A stretch of 64,000 bases of DNA from Rhyacophila brunnea (GCA_022495005.1 JAGYXB010000056.1:1426001-1490000); one strand, 5' to 3'; shown: positions 44,478 through 57,139, counted from the first letter of the stretch. Numbers and translations are program-made. The notes: generated by a model not told the origin, from the letters alone.

Positions 44478-45133
44478 ATATTATATAATAATTAGTAGCA
44501 TCTTTTCATTTGGTTTTGTTTTTATAAATCATGTTTGTTTCATATCTAGTAGGAAATAGGTACTATATATTAAATAGTTTTATATTGTTCAATAGATATT
44601 GTCATAAGTATTACATATAAATATATGTGTAAGGAAATGTTATATTATTATTGTATGTGCGTGAGTTTTGATTTGTTTCTGATAGAAATCTCATTTACGC
44701 GTCGTCACGATACGCTCGATTCGGTTTCATTCTGATTTCGTTCGACCCGCATGTTCTTATAATCTACTGCGTTGTTTGTTTGTTTGTTTCCCTTTTCCCT
44801 AATTGGGGTATTTGTGTCAACACTGATTTGTGTCTTGTAAATCATTTGTTTTTAAATGCTCGCCTACTGGCAACATCGTGTTTCACCCTTGTCAATATGT
44901 TATCGCTTGGACCCGGGGGGCTCGGGCAGTACCAATCCCAATATAGATTTGTGTTTGTTTGGCAGCATTAAGATGGATGGCTTTAGAAATATATTTTTTG
45001 TTCATATATTATTATGTTCAATAAATGGTCAATAGGTATATTACAGACGACACTCTAACATATTTTTTCTGGAAAATGGACCAATACTTTTGTTGAAAAT
45101 TAGTTTTGCTTTATGTAGGTACGTACTTATTTA
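44478..45133. other. No recognised element; small (TTTG)n
   Basis: GTTTGTTTGTTTGTTT at about 44772-44790. GC-richer text at 44690-44960 (GTCACGATACGCTCG, GGACCCGGGGGGCTCGG) without a family match or domain. Confidence 0.35.
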
Positions 45134-45567
45134 TACCCCGTTTACACATGCATGGATTTATTGTTGACAGTAAGTATTATCGCGGCCACGAGAAGAAAAT
45201 GTATGGGTAAACATGTAATTATCCTGCAGTTGGCAAGATTGCGTGCATAAATCAAAAAGGTTTGTAAGCTTCTGAATTTTCATGCGACAGTTAGGTTTTT
45301 TCGATTTGCGCCTGCGCAGTAGAACGATAGTGGTGAACCTACCGGCAAAAAAAACAAACTACGAACAAATTTTTAGGTTTACCGATTTCACTACCTACCA
45401 GTCAAATAGTATGAAATAGTACCATAAAATGACAACATCGCGTCTCGCTCACTCTTAAAGAATGAATTGGAGAGACAGACAACACTTTACGTGTAAGCAG
45501 TTATTGTCACGATAGTTTAAAATACGCACTATTGCTGCCAGTAAATCTATACACGTGTACAGGCACT
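45134..45567. repeat. Family F repeat, copy 2
   Basis: Starts GTTTACACATGCATGGATTT and ends AAATCTATACACGTGTACAG, inverted ends. Inside are GATTTGCGCCTGCGCAGTAG and a single TAGAACGATAG unit where copy 1 has the minisatellite. Non-coding. Confidence 0.55.
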
Positions 45568-45649
45568 ATTAAGCTGCGTATAACATTGGAACGTAAAGTA
45601 TGGGATGAAACATGCAAATTTTTGAAATTTTCAAAAGATAGTAAGTTCA

Positions 45650-46015
45650 AGCCGGTTCTCACATCTAAACTCGCCTCGTTTGCCACACAGTCATAAAACA
45701 AAACTTATAAAAACGTCGATCCCGGTTGCATATGAAGACCGCGCACATCTACCTAGCGACAGTCGCACGTAACCTTCGAAACGTATAGATATTTGGATGC
45801 GGTGATCGGCGAGCCGGTATAGAAATGACCAATTCGTAGGCGTTCGTATGCATTCTAGCGTCTTGGACTTCGGCTTTGGCAGCCCGAGAAGCATGCAACT
45901 TGTCGATTGCAACAGTAGATGTTTTTTTTTCAAAATAAAAAGTCGCATCGACCAATCTGCGGAGCTCCATTTGGCAACGTGTGTTTTGTGTTACATCGAC
46001 GTATTGTCATCGACA
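45650..46015. repeat. Family J element, copy 2
   Basis: Left AGCCGGTTCTCACATCTAAA matches the J1 TIR. The core CTACCTAGCGACAGTCGCAC, ATATTTGGATGCGG and AACTTGTCGATTGCAACAGT is nearly identical. The right TIR is not found. 46016-46690 otherwise holds only a hAT-like solo end, CACCCTTGGCGCGTCCCTG, at about 46345-46364. Confidence 0.6.
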
Positions 46016-46805
46016 TGACTGGTTGTTGTTTTTGGGATATTCTGAGAATCAACGAGAAACATGCATAACGTTATGCAATACTTATAGGATACGCCCTCTA
46101 AGAGAAGATTGCTGAATACATACGTACGCCTTTCGAAATTGTCAGCTTCTGTAACTCTATGGTATGGTTCGTGTCATTGAATACTCATTTATAAATGCTT
46201 CAATTTAAGACGCTTAGTATTATAATTAAGAATTTTATGTTATTTAATAGATTAATTGCTTCAAATTTTGTCAAATTTCCAAAGAAAAAAATAGTTTTTA
46301 TTTAGGGGGAGGGGATATTGAGCTGGCACCCGGGCGGCAGCCACCCTTGGCGCGTCCCTGACCGTGACACCTTGAACATGACACATGGACATGACATACA
46401 ATATTATATTATTTTGTGCACTAAACTGACTAAGCTACCGATATTATGTTATCTATAAAAAAATATTTGAATGTAGTAAAGTTACGATATTGTAGTGTGC
46501 TAGGCTTGCCTACTCGCAGGTAGACATTAATTATACTTAATTAGATACCTACTCTTATCTCTTCACTCTTCCGTGATTTAAAAAAAAGTACTAATTTTTG
46601 ATTAACGTCGAGACTCAATAACCTTTTAGCGCGTAAATTTTAATTACTGATTGAATTGCCAAAGCACTTAAATTGAAACGTGCTAATTAGAGGATGAAGA
46701 AATTATCAATTTCATTTTATCTGTCTGACGTTTTAAGTTTTGAAAATTTGTAGGCAATGTAAATATCGAATAGTGCTCTTGACATATTTAAGAAAATATA
46801 ATTTT

Positions 46806-47379
46806 AGGTACAGTTCGGTTATGAATACATTTTGAAAATACCCGATGTACTGGATTATTTCGAAGGCTTAGTGTCAAACAACACTATCTACAAAAGTGCA
46901 ACTTTACAGGAGAGCCAAAAATCGTCATTTTAGATTCTTGTAACTCAACAAGGGAAATGTTTATTTAAAACCTAATGTTAATATTTTATAATTTATTGTG
47001 TATTGTACATTTATCTTGCTTATGATGACGTTAAAATTTATAGAGATAGTTTTTAAAAAATATGAAAACAAGGGTAACTTATGTAATTAGCGTTAAACTT
47101 TACTGACGATTTAATAAGAAATTAGAAAATATTGACATAACGTTGTTTGACTATCATGTAGCCGTAAATGTTAAATAACGTTATCTCAAAAAAACACTTT
47201 TTTGTAGATAACGTTGTCTGAATTTAAGCACTCGATTTGTTAGGTTAACCTAACCAAACCTAACCTAACCTAACCCAACCTAACCTAACCTAAACTAACC
47301 CAAACTAACAAATAATCCAGTATATCGGGTATTTTCAAAATGTGTTTTCCTCTGTATTCCTCATAACCGAACTGTACCT
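46806..47379. mobile_element. TIR element R with TTAGG-type tract and AATTTT duplication
   Basis: Left AGGTACAGTTCGGTTATGA and right TCATAACCGAACTGTACCT are perfectly inverted, and a second stem (TTTTGAAAATACCCGAT/ATCGGGTATTTTCAAAA) lies just inside. AATTTT flanks both sides (46800-46805 and 47380-47385). The interior is non-coding and carries a CCTAA tract close to the right TIR. Inserted in a region also present upstream of the F start at 30770. Confidence 0.75.
47245..47309 (-). repeat. Degenerate CCTAA (TTAGG) tract in element R
   Basis: About 13 units of CCTAA with substitutions (CCAAA, CCCAA, CTAAA), on the right side of element R. Confidence 0.85.
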
Positions 47380-47413
47380 AATTTTATTTTTATTGAAGTC
47401 TATAAAATAAAAT

Positions 47414-47995
47414 AGCGCCTGTATACGTACATGGATTTAATTGCACCTATAGTGTGTATTTTAATCAATCGCGATAATAACTGTTTACACGTAAAAGTGC
47501 TGACTCTATCGCCAATCTCATTCTTCATGAGTAAGCAAGACGCAATGTTGTCATTTTATAATACTATTTGACAGGTCGTTAAAATCGGATAACTTTCAAA
47601 TGAGTTCGTTTTTTTACCGGCAGGTTCGCCACTGTCCTTCTAATGCGTAGACGCAAATATCGCACAAATTATCGTATCGTATCGATGTTGTCATTTTATG
47701 GTAGTTACTATTTGACAGGTCGTGAAAATTGGTTAACCTCAAAATGAGTCTCTGTACGGTGTAGTTCGTTTTTACCGGCATTTTTGCTACTATCGTTCTA
47801 TTGCGCAGGCGTAGATATTGTACGATCCAATTGTCGCGTGATAGTTCAGAAGCTTCTGAACTTTTTTGATATATGCATGTAATCTTGCAATTTGAACGAT
47901 AATACGACGTGTTTGCACGTGCATTTTATTGTTATGACCGCGATAATATGTAGGTACTGTCAATAGTAAATCCATGCACGTGCAAATGGGATATA
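47414..47995. repeat. Family F repeat, copy 3 (longest)
   Basis: From GCGCCTGTATACGTACATGG to CCATGCACGTGCAAATGGG, ends inverted. It contains internal direct repeats (TTGTCATTTTAT...ACTATTTGACAGGTCGT twice, near 47548 and 47689). Non-coding. Confidence 0.55.
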
Positions 47996-48124
47996 ATGAT
48001 CACCCACGACTTTTTCCACATGAGATACGGAAAGAAAAAGTAGATAGGTTTATATACAATGAAAAAATAATATTCTAAATATCGTTTATTCATTGTCCAA
48101 TTCTCTTAACTCATATTCATATAA

Positions 48125-48300
48125 ATTCAGTCAAAGCAAATCTGAGTGCATGGCGAACTCAGTCTTGGGTAACTGCTCCTGAGAAATTCCCAGTCATATA
48201 AAAAAATATGCTTCACACCAAATGTAGGGTCTCGTGAGACGCCCGATTAACATAGGATGTGGTTTGGTGGGGCCATTAACTTCAATGTCCAATTCATATC
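48125..48300 (+). repeat. Family U repeat, copy 3
   Basis: CAGTCTTGGGTAACTGCTCC, CCCAGTCATATAAAA, GTAGGGTCTCGTGAG and GGTTTGGTGGGGCCATTAAC, collinear with the inverted copy at 21055-21245. 47996-48124 and 48301-49027 have nothing else recognised, apart from a short direct repeat (AGCAATAT(G/C)ACCTTTATTGTA) at 48557 and 48674. Confidence 0.45.
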
Positions 48301-49027
48301 ATTCTGCTGCTAATTAGTGTGAAGTAAATGATATAAACTTATGTGGAATAAGTACATATTGCATGTTTTGTTTTATTTTAATTAGGTAATATGTATATTG
48401 TTTTTGTACGAACAATATTTGACAGTTAACACCAATGACATTATTAATGGACGACGCACTCAATACAGTAGCTAGCAAGTAAATTCGCGCATTCGCATGT
48501 ATAGGTAGACGTCACGCAATTTCCAATATGCGATACCACGCATCGTGAATTTATAGCAATATGACCTTTATTGTAATGGCGTTAGAGCAGTGTTTCTAAT
48601 GTCAATGTTCATTTGAGCAAACCCGTTCGAACCGAACCATTCGGCAGACCCAACAAAAAGCATCAGGAATTTAAAGCAATATCACCTTTATTGTAATGGC
48701 GTTAGAACAGATTATGCCATTCGGCAGACCCGACAATAAAGTGAGTGTCATTTTCTTTTCCAGTTGATTCGTCCATATTAACGTCATTGGTTAACATCAT
48801 TAAAACGATTGTTTTCTTATTTACTACCTACATTAATTGTCATTTCAATGAAGTGCGAAAATTGTTTAATGTGTAACGGAGTTGGCACAATTTTCTTCTA
48901 AGCTAATGACGCAATCGATTTAACAGATGATTTAAAAGGGTACCTTGAAACAGTTCAACCCAGTTATAAAATTATTACTTAATGATATATATATAAAAAA
49001 AATACAAATAATTTAGGTGATTGGATC

Positions 49028-49450
49028 TTCTTCTGCTTCATCAGAACCTCATGATTGAGGATTGTAGCCCGGATATAGCATACTCAACGAGCTGACGTCA
49101 CTCCTTTCAGCATTCTACGACTCGTGGCACTCACATATTGACCATTTGGAGAATCCAATTTTTGGTTTGTTGATGCAGCATGTCTAAAAGACAACATGGA
49201 CGATACAAATGGACACTAACGATCCTAATAATTATGACCGCTAGGCTACGCGAATTTGATAACCACTTGTGGATGCGACAGCTCACAATATTTCGTTGGT
49301 ATCTACACCCTTAGTTATAATTGCAGACCGGGTGTTTATCACTTGACTCAAAGAGTAGAATATCATCTGAATATGGGAAATGTATCTGGAAAGTGTGGGG
49401 TCCATAAGCCAAGAGACGCTATAAGTAAAAGGCGTGGTAAATTATGTCAT
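49028..49450 (+). repeat. Family H repeat, copy 1
   Basis: Shares AGCATTCTA, AATGTCTAAAAGACA-like text, CTAATAATTATGACCG, GATAACCACTTGTG and the final TAAGTAAAAGGCG-like region with 61690-62450. It lacks the tRNA-like insert of that copy. The 65-codon frame at 49256 is incidental. Confidence 0.5.
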
Positions 49451-50028
49451 TAATACTTTTAAATATTTTATAGATAGATGAATATTTTTTATGTATTATG
49501 GCTTAGATTAGGTAGGGCTTGATGAATTAAAAAAATACATCATCTGTAATTTGTATTCTTAATTCAACGAAAACAATTAAGTATGATTTCTTTTATTGTG
49601 TTAACTGTCAATACATTTAATAAAACGCATTTTTTTAGTACTTACTTTTACTACTTTTAATAAAATAAATCTGGAACGGTTTCTGCCGCCTTAGAGGGAC
49701 ATTTTCAACTGAATAATCATTACAGCACAGCATCTATCAAAACAAATTCAAAAGGCGACACAAATAATCTTCCAATGCATTGAATTATCCGCCCAATAAT
49801 ACTTTGTCAATAACAATTAATTAAATTGTTTATTATTTATTAAAAGTAGGTAGGTACCTGCCAAAAATGCGTTTTATTAAATTAAATCAGTAATTAAGTA
49901 TGACTGAAAAAGTGTGCACTATTTTTGTCGGACCGCCCAAAGAATACGTAACCTATTATGATTTGGTTTAGGCAAGGTTTAATTGATTTAAAAAAACTAA
50001 ACGGTAAGTACCATCTGCAATTTGTATT
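49450..50028. mobile_element. Family A MITE, copy 5 (partial), with nested foldback
   Basis: Begins in mid-element at TTTAAATATTTTATAGATAG and continues with TTAGGTAGGGCTTGATG to GTACCATCTGCAATTTGTA. The outer ends are lost, the right one replaced by family B copy 3. A foldback sits at 49587-49891. Confidence 0.55.
49587..49891. mobile_element. Foldback insertion in A copy 5
   Basis: About 305 bp between two copies of AATTAAGTATGA (49575-49586 and 49892-49903). AATAAAACGCATTTTTT near the left and AAAAATGCGTTTTATT near the right are inverted. Non-coding. Confidence 0.6.
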
Positions 50029-50029
50029 T

Positions 50030-50539
50030 TACCACGTTTTTATTAGCTCGTATTCTTGTTTGTTGGGTATAGATTTTTTATTGTACAGTACAATTTTTTT
50101 CTTGTTTGTCCAAGATTTTTAACGAACTTCCCGACTAGCTAGACATTTGAAACTTTTAGAATATATCAGAACACGTCGACAATGCATTATTTTAATACTT
50201 TTGGCCATCTTTAAGCAGAATTGAATTAATTTTCAGTTAATGCTGTTTTGTATGTTTCGGAAAAAATTCGTTAAAAGTAATATTTACTACTCACTATTAT
50301 TGGTTGCTAAGTGGGTCCTAGCAACTAAATTATTAATATATAGATACGTGCGTTACTATGAAAATCAATATGAAATGTTAAAATGATAATTCTGTATTCT
50401 ATAATATTTATTCAGTATTTCTATCAAGCACAATAAAAAGTTTTTATTAATACATAGAATTGTCAAGTTTATATGATTCAACAGACAATTTAAAAACGTG
50501 GTAAGTATATAAAAAAATCTTTTTATCTTGTTATTATTT
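50030..50539 (+). repeat. Family B repeat, copy 3
   Basis: TTACCACGTTTTTATTAGCT to ATCTTGTTATTATTT, with all shared inner words of the family plus an extra TATTTACTACTCACTATTAT piece. Inserted next to or into A copy 5. Confidence 0.65.
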
Positions 50540-51805
50540 AGTTATATATGATATATACTTACTAACATACAATATTTTGAATTCAATTTGCAAACTCGGT
50601 CTGTCTAAAACTAATAAATCACACTTACAGAAAGTCCAAGCTGGGTGACGAAATATTAGTTTCTCTAGCTAGATGCTGTTGTAAACTGATTAGACAATCA
50701 TCATGGTCTGGTGGAAATTATACACCTGATTAAGCACGACGCATCTTTAGGATCAGCCGCGGGCAATAAGAAGCGAAGAAGAAGACATAACGATATTATG
50801 GGCTCTGGACAATTCAATTACGTCGACTTTTTACACAAACTAATGGCCCTAAATGGAATTTTCATGGCGAGAGTTTTTTGCCGCCTAAACTAAGGACGTT
50901 CGATTAAAAATAGGAGAATGATTGGTAAAATGAGATACATATCCTTAAATTGAAGAAATTTGGTTGGCAGTGGAGTACATATCGTACAAATTTAAGGTAT
51001 ATGTTTAAAAAGTGCATTATTACCTACTAAAGAGAATGCTATTTTATGCATTGTGCGCATTTTTAAATAGTTTACAAATGCCATAATAAGGAAGAAATTA
51101 TTTAGAAAATAGAGATATGACGCTTGGGTTAACTTTCATATTCTATTTTACTATGATTATGTACATACTTATTCGATGATTGTATTCTGACAGTGGTACT
51201 TTACGGTAGTGAGTCATGGTACCTTACAATGCCTAAGAAACCGTATATTGAGCTCCGAGATTGCGGCGGATTTGTACTATAATATGTTATATATGTGGTA
51301 TTATGTCTTTATTAGTAACGATGTACCTATAGTTATAGCTTCTCATCTTTTCATTGTTATCCCTATACCCAGATACTCAGCACTTTGAGTCTAGCAATCA
51401 ACACCTGGCCTAAACGTATAACTACAGATGTTCATCAATGAGTTTTGAGAACTGTTGCATCCACAAAACGTTATTATCGAATGCGCGTGGTCTAACCATT
51501 CTAATGATTAGAGTCTGTATCATAGAGATATTAAATAAAAAGAGGGGCATGTAATCGGCTTTCTCATACAACTGAATGAAGTACGCCGTAAATTAATAGC
51601 CGACAACTTACGTGAAATAGCGACGCGATAACAAAAATGCAGGGCATCACGGAGGATTTACTTTGGTCATTATAACGTACCCATATAATATAATGTTAAC
51701 GTGGAAACTTTGCCGCAAATTGACTACCAGCCTGCCTCACCATACTTTTTCACCATACTAGCCTGCTTTACCATACTTTCGTATAGCCTGCCGCCCCTAG
51801 GTCTG
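50540..51805. other. No recognised element
   Basis: A 60-codon frame at 50711-50893 includes a basic NKKRRRRHN stretch but no domain. Remaining sequence AT-rich and non-coding. Confidence 0.35.
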
Positions 51806-51945
51806 TATTCTATAAGCTGGCGTACACGTCACACGGAAAGCATTGTGCCATCGCGTTCAACTGTTGCAAGTTTTCAATAGGAGGGAACAAGATGGATGTT
51901 GAAACGGGAGGGAAACCGGCACGCCAGCTTATAGAAGATATACTA
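51806..51945. repeat. Short foldback, about 140 bp
   Basis: TTCTATAAGCTGGCGTAC at 51815 and ACGCCAGCTTATAGAA at 51921 are inverted. GC-rich spacer, non-coding, immediately left of the mariner fragment. Confidence 0.6.
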
Positions 51946-51991
51946 TAGTATCGTTCATGTCCATTTGTGTCGTGCATTTAGTATTGTCTAG

Positions 51992-52276
51992 TTTTGGTTC
52001 GGTTTACACGGTGGTGGCATCATCGAACCTTATTTCTTCAAAAATGAGATCGGAGCTCCCGTTACGGTCAATTACCAATATTTTATTTTAAATATCGATG
52101 TCATTGATCCAAACGAGATGTGGTTTCAACAGGATGGCGCAACGTGCCATACGGCGACCGCAACGATCGACTTATTGAAATCAAAATTTGGCGATAAATT
52201 GATTTCGAGAAAAAATGCATCTACCATTTGGCCTCAAAGGTCGTGCGATTTGACAACTCTGGGTTATTTCCTGTAA
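51992..52276 (+). pseudogene. Tc1/mariner-type transposase C-terminal fragment
   Basis: An open frame without its own ATG reads GGGIIEPYFFKNEIGAPVTV, then DPNEMWFQQDGATCHTATAT, IDLLKSKFGDKLISRK and QRSCDLTTLGYFL-stop. The QQDGA.CHTA block carries the second catalytic Asp. The third block in relatives is CDLTPLDYFLWG; here TP-LD reads TT-LG, so an Asp of the motif is lost, and a stop follows at once. 5' part and both TIRs absent. Inactive remnant. Confidence 0.85.
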
Positions 52277-52389
52277 GGAGTGTAAGGCTAGGTAAACTCA
52301 CTGGTTTATTCTGATTTGGCCATATTATGTCCGAAATCATTTTTAAATATTACTGTCAGGTATCGACTGAAAAAATAATTAATAATTTA

Positions 52390-52890
52390 TATTTGTGTTA
52401 TTACTACGTATTCGTGTTTGTCCGGTACAGATTATTTCTTGTGTGTCCAGTATAATTTTTATCTCTTTTGTCCAAGATTCGTATTGGACGATTGAAGATT
52501 TTTACCTAACTTCCCGACTAGCTAGACATTTGAAACTTTTAGAATATATCAGAACACGACGACAATACATTATTTTAATACGTTTAGCCATTTTAAGCAG
52601 AATTGAATTCATTTTCAGTTAATTCCGTTTTGTATATAAAGTTATTATTGTTGGTTGCTAAGGGGGTCTTAGCAACTATATTATTAATATATACGTGCGT
52701 TACTATGGAAATCAATAATATGAAACGTCAAAATGACATTTCAGTATTCTCTATTTTTTCAGTATTTCTATCGTACAATAAAAAGTTTTTATTAATACAT
52801 TGAATTGTCATGTTTATGTGATTCAACAGAAAATTTAAAAACGTGGTAAGTATATAAAAAGTTCTTTTTATTTTGTAATTATTTATATTT
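52390..52890 (+). repeat. Family B repeat, copy 4
   Basis: From about ATTACTACGTATTCGTGTTT to CTTTTTATTTTGTAATTATT. Full set of family words including GGTTGCTAAGGGGGTCTTAG. Two short overlapping frames (52395-52803) have no domain. Nothing recognised in 52891-53500. Confidence 0.65.
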
Positions 52891-53508
52891 TTTACAATTT
52901 CAAATTCTATCGGGCTTTAAAAAATACCATTTTTTTATATAAGTAGGTACTAGAAGTGAAAAAACGATAAATAATGAAAATTAATTCATTAGAAAAATTA
53001 TTTTATGATAACAAGGTGGGTTGTTGTGGAACCCAGTCGGTTAAATTGCTGCCAATAACACCGACGTCACTGTGGGTTAGGTCATTTCGATACGTCCCTC
53101 GCCGAAGTTAAATCGATTTAAGTGAAGACGCCGGGCTAGTCTTGTTTAGAAATCTCATCAACAGAGATGTTCAGAGCGATCCGTTGCACCAAATTCCTTT
53201 GATGATGCGCTTGTCTTATTCTATCTGGGTCAGATAGAAAGCTGAAGAAAAAAAAACATCATAGACCCTTACATTTTACACTAAATTAAAACCTAATATA
53301 TGAAAAAAAATGATTGTCGTAGATATTTTCAATTAAAATCATAAAATTATTACAAGTATTGGTTACGAGGATGTAGAGGGATAGAAATTTTATTAATTTA
53401 AAAGTGAATTCGATAATAAGGTTATTTAAGCTAATAATTAAATTATCTGCAAGTAATTTGATAAAGGTGGTTCATTTGTAACAAAGTTCACGGTTGTACG
53501 CCTACAGT

Positions 53509-53915
53509 CAGTGACGTCCCGTGGGGGTTGGCAGATTGAGCGTCGCTTGGGGGCGGCAGATATTCGAAGGGCGGCAAATCGAGAAGAATCATTAGATATA
53601 TGTATAAATAGCTATATAAACTTAGTAATAACGGAAATATCTTTCCATTAAAATTTCACCTCACTGGTTAGAAATAAAATGTAATTAGCATTTTTAAATG
53701 TATCTGAAACCGTGGACTCGTAATATTGTCTATTAAAGCAGAGATGGCATTTAAATAAAATAAGATTTAGTGGTAATTATATTTTGTTAGTAATGTATCA
53801 ATCAACACATTTCTTATATATTTCAGTCATGAAAGGATGATAAAAAAACTGTATTAAAAATGGGGCGGCATTTTGGCCCTGCCTAGAGGCGGCATTTTGC
53901 CTAGGGACGTCACTG
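53509..53915. mobile_element. hAT-type element, family E copy 2
   Basis: 407 bp with ends CAGTGACGTCCCGTGGGGG and CTAGGGACGTCACTG. Flanks CCTACAGT and CCTACGGT agree at 7 of 8. The subterminal GGGCGGCATTTTG is present twice on the right (53863 and 53889). Shorter than copy 1 by internal deletion. Nothing seen in 53916-54361. Confidence 0.8.
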
Positions 53916-54361
53916 CCTACGGTGGACGCACTGAGTTAAAATAAATAGTAGTAGCACATGTAATGAGTTAAACGTAGATTTATTTTAAAGATGAACTTTT
54001 ATTATTTGGAATATCACAAACATTGACTCTCTAAACCAACCGCCCTGCACCACACTCGGTTTTAATCACGAGGCCCTACCTTGGATGTAAAGCATCAGGA
54101 GTCGTTTTTGCCTGGTGTCACAAGACATTTAAAAACAACAGTAGGTACTAGGTCATACCACATACGTAAATAATTGTCACTTAAACATGTCGTTTGTTTA
54201 GAGTCGCCATTTTTCAATGCGGCTACGTGCAAAATATTACATATTCTATGGTTGCCAATTCACGTCAACTACTATTGTAATGTATAAAATTTATGTGGAT
54301 TCCACTAGTTATTGTCAAAAGTTTCGTTACCCCTCGTTTTAATGACGTATTAATTTAATAT

Positions 54362-54485
54362 TCATGCATGCAATCTTGCAACTTGCACGATAATACATGT
54401 TTACACGTGCATTTTTTTGTTATGGCCACAATAATACGTACTTACTGGTAGCAGTAAATCCATGCACGAGTAAACAGAGTATAAA
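54362..54485. repeat. Family F end fragment, copy 4
   Basis: ATGCAATCTTGCAA, GTTTACACGTGCATTTT, GTAAATCCATGCACGAGTAA as at 47880-47990. 54486-55148 shows nothing else apart from a small (AT)n at 54653. Confidence 0.5.
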
Positions 54486-55148
54486 TAATACAAGTCGGCT
54501 TATTGCTGGCTGTAGCTGTTAAAAATATCTCACTAGATCTAAATATTATTTGATTGAAAATTATTGGAATATGTGCAGAATTATATTTAATTAATGATAC
54601 CCACGACATAGCGACCCAACCTCGTAACACTGTGTTAAAAATAGATAATATTATATATATATATAATGTTGAGCTGAATCAAATGAGTACCTTAATCACC
54701 GCATATTATTAGATTTTTTAAAAGCTATTACATAATAATTTCTCTGTCTGTGCATTTCACAATAAATACTTTTAGATTATTTATACAAAAGTCCAATTTA
54801 TTAATCATGATAATTTGTTAGCTGTCATTTACGTAACACGAAAAAATGAGTTTGATCTTTTAAATGAGTTGAACTTAAGGCCAGTCAAAGATTAAGATCG
54901 ATACTTGGGAGACCTTAGGCTTAGATAAAGTCAAATCTGCATTTTGGTAATTTCATAATCTTCACTATTAGTCAAGCTTTGGCTAGTTTGCTAGTTATTC
55001 ATTAAAGATTATCTATTATTTTTCGTGTCCAAAGCAAGACATGTTCATGTCTAATGGTTGTAAGTACTTAGACATTATGTGTCCAATTAATAGTCACAGA
55101 TAACGGGTAATGGCATGATTGATGGTTGTGGTAGGGTTTGCAATCCTG

Positions 55149-56502
55149 GCAGTGGTCGAAATGGAGCGGAACGCAGCCCCGGCTCGTGAAATACGCGAAA
55201 TTTATTAAAAAGTAATCAAATGAACTTAATTTATAGAGATATATTCAAAGTTATTTATTTTGCATGTCACAAATTTAAAGACTTTTTTTTTTTTCTAGAT
55301 GCCTTTATGGATACCTCGCATTTACTATCGAGGTTTCTTAAGAACTTTGGCACGCAAACTACTCTACTTGATGCTAGTCAACTTAAAATTGTGCCGGCTG
55401 AGAGAATATGCCTTATTGAAAACTGTTCTTCTACCCGCATCGGGTATTGCTAATTTAAATTCGGCCAGGGCCTATGAAACCGCCTTGCAAAACCCTGGAA
55501 AATTCTTAGTAGCGCAAGGCGGAGGTGATTCTGATGAATATTTTGTCGTATTCATTGGGAACTGAGGACTGCGATTTGTGGTCGAGTTTTTTTCCCCTGG
55601 CAAAAGAAATGTCGCATAGGACTGATATTCTGAGCATATACTTATCCTATCTTATATGATTGCAGTCACTGGATCTGAAAGGCATGAATCATCATTACAT
55701 GAAAATTAAAGACTGTTAAGTACTCCATTTGATTATCTATGCTATATAGGCATTTAAAAAAAAAAAAAAAAGATCAAAACCACTCATATGTATACAATAT
55801 AACAGGGTTAGCGAACCATTTGACGTACGCGAGCCAAAATTTCCCAAATATTATTTTTTGAATCTCTGACGTGCCAAGCAGTTTTTCATAGGGAAAAAAT
55901 GAAATTAAAAACGTTCCAAAATATTATATTTGAGTTCTTGAGTCTTGAAGTTCATACAAACAAATTTGCCGCCAGGATTGCTCCAATTAGGTGAGGCATA
56001 CACTCTCGTTACAGTGGTATGAAGCATTGTAAAATTATTGTAAATCAATCAAAATCAAAGGTTTAAGGCGGAGATTTCCCCGCCGCCCGATGAGGTCAGT
56101 GAGATAATATTATGTGTGAGCATTAAACCTTAGGACCGACCTATGCAATTTAAATTAAACGTAATGCTTATTCTTGAAGAGTGTCTGCCTGATATTATTT
56201 ATACGATGCGCGTCGATTGGTAAATGTTATTGGTAAAATATTATTTAAATCAAAGAAAATATACATGGCTATATCGTCATTATTTTTTAATACTATATAA
56301 TATCTATTTATTTGTAAAACTATTTAGAATTTTTTTTTCAATTTATTACAACCATTTTTTTCTCTTCAACATAAAATATTCGCGTGTCATATGTTCACCA
56401 TCACTGCAATATAAGTACCTACATTAAAATAGGATAAATATTTTAGTATTTTCTAAAAATTATCGAGCTCTCCGGTTCGTAAAATTCTCCATTTCGAGCG
56501 CT
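55149..56502. mobile_element. Composite bounded by hAT-type ends of the 3564 family
   Basis: Left CAGTGGTCGAAATGGAGCGG and right CTCCATTTCGAGCGCTG are the two ends of the MITE at 3564-3800. Flanks AATCCTGG and AATGCTGA agree at 6 of 8. Instead of a 237-bp AT-rich core it holds about 1.2 kb, including a splice-acceptor-like segment with an A-run (55285-55775) and another hAT-like solo end (CAGGGTTAGCGAACC at 55804). Either a larger family member or a MITE with captured or nested DNA. Confidence 0.5.
55299..55565 (+). other. Exon-like segment behind a polypyrimidine tract
   Basis: A T13 tract and CTAG end at 55298, as in a 3' splice site. Then an 88-codon frame begins MPLWIPRIYYRGFLRTLARK and ends GDSDEYFVVFIGN. 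A second frame (from 55220) is also open to 55453 with DTSHLLSRFLKNFGTQTTL. The two together could be one protein with a frameshift near 55440. A17 follows at 55757. I recognise no family. It could be a retrocopy fragment or captured exon. Confidence 0.3.
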
Positions 56503-57139
56503 GAATGCTGACTAGAATATTTTCAACCCTCCACCAGAGGTAGCTTCACAAAAATAAAAATAGAGATTGGCTAGATGAGTATTTTCTTTATAAGACGTCG
56601 CCAATTATTAATGCTGTTTAGTGCAATGGTGGTGTTATTATGGTGGTATAATTTCAACATTCGACAAGCACATTATTTATATGGTATTTTTTACGTGTTC
56701 AACAATTTGTACGTATAGGTACATTTAGCCGTATTACAGTTTACTGTGAGCTGTTGTATCGGAAATATATAAACATATTGTATTGAGATCAAACCCAAGT
56801 CAAAATGAAATAAGTAGGTACTTAAAAATATAAATATGTACGTAATAAAACTTACCGGAATACAAAGGAAAGACAGAAAAAATAAGTATGAAAATAAAAT
56901 GTCTGACAATGCTGCTGTGAACACCGCCTTCCACCTCTTGTATAATCCACCGCTGGAGTGAGATTGAGGATATTGTTTATATGCCTATACGTTTATGTTA
57001 ATGCCTGTTAGGCTGTCACCGTGATAAAATTAGGAAAAGGATAGTAAATATTCCTTATTTCCATAATAATATTATTGAACATACATACTTTTGAAAACAC
57101 TTCTGAGAAAATACATATTATCCAATAGAAAAAATCTTT
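56503..57139. other. No recognised element
   Basis: AT-rich, non-coding. Short hydrophobic frames on the minus strand (56691-56924) follow base composition and are not called. Confidence 0.4.
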
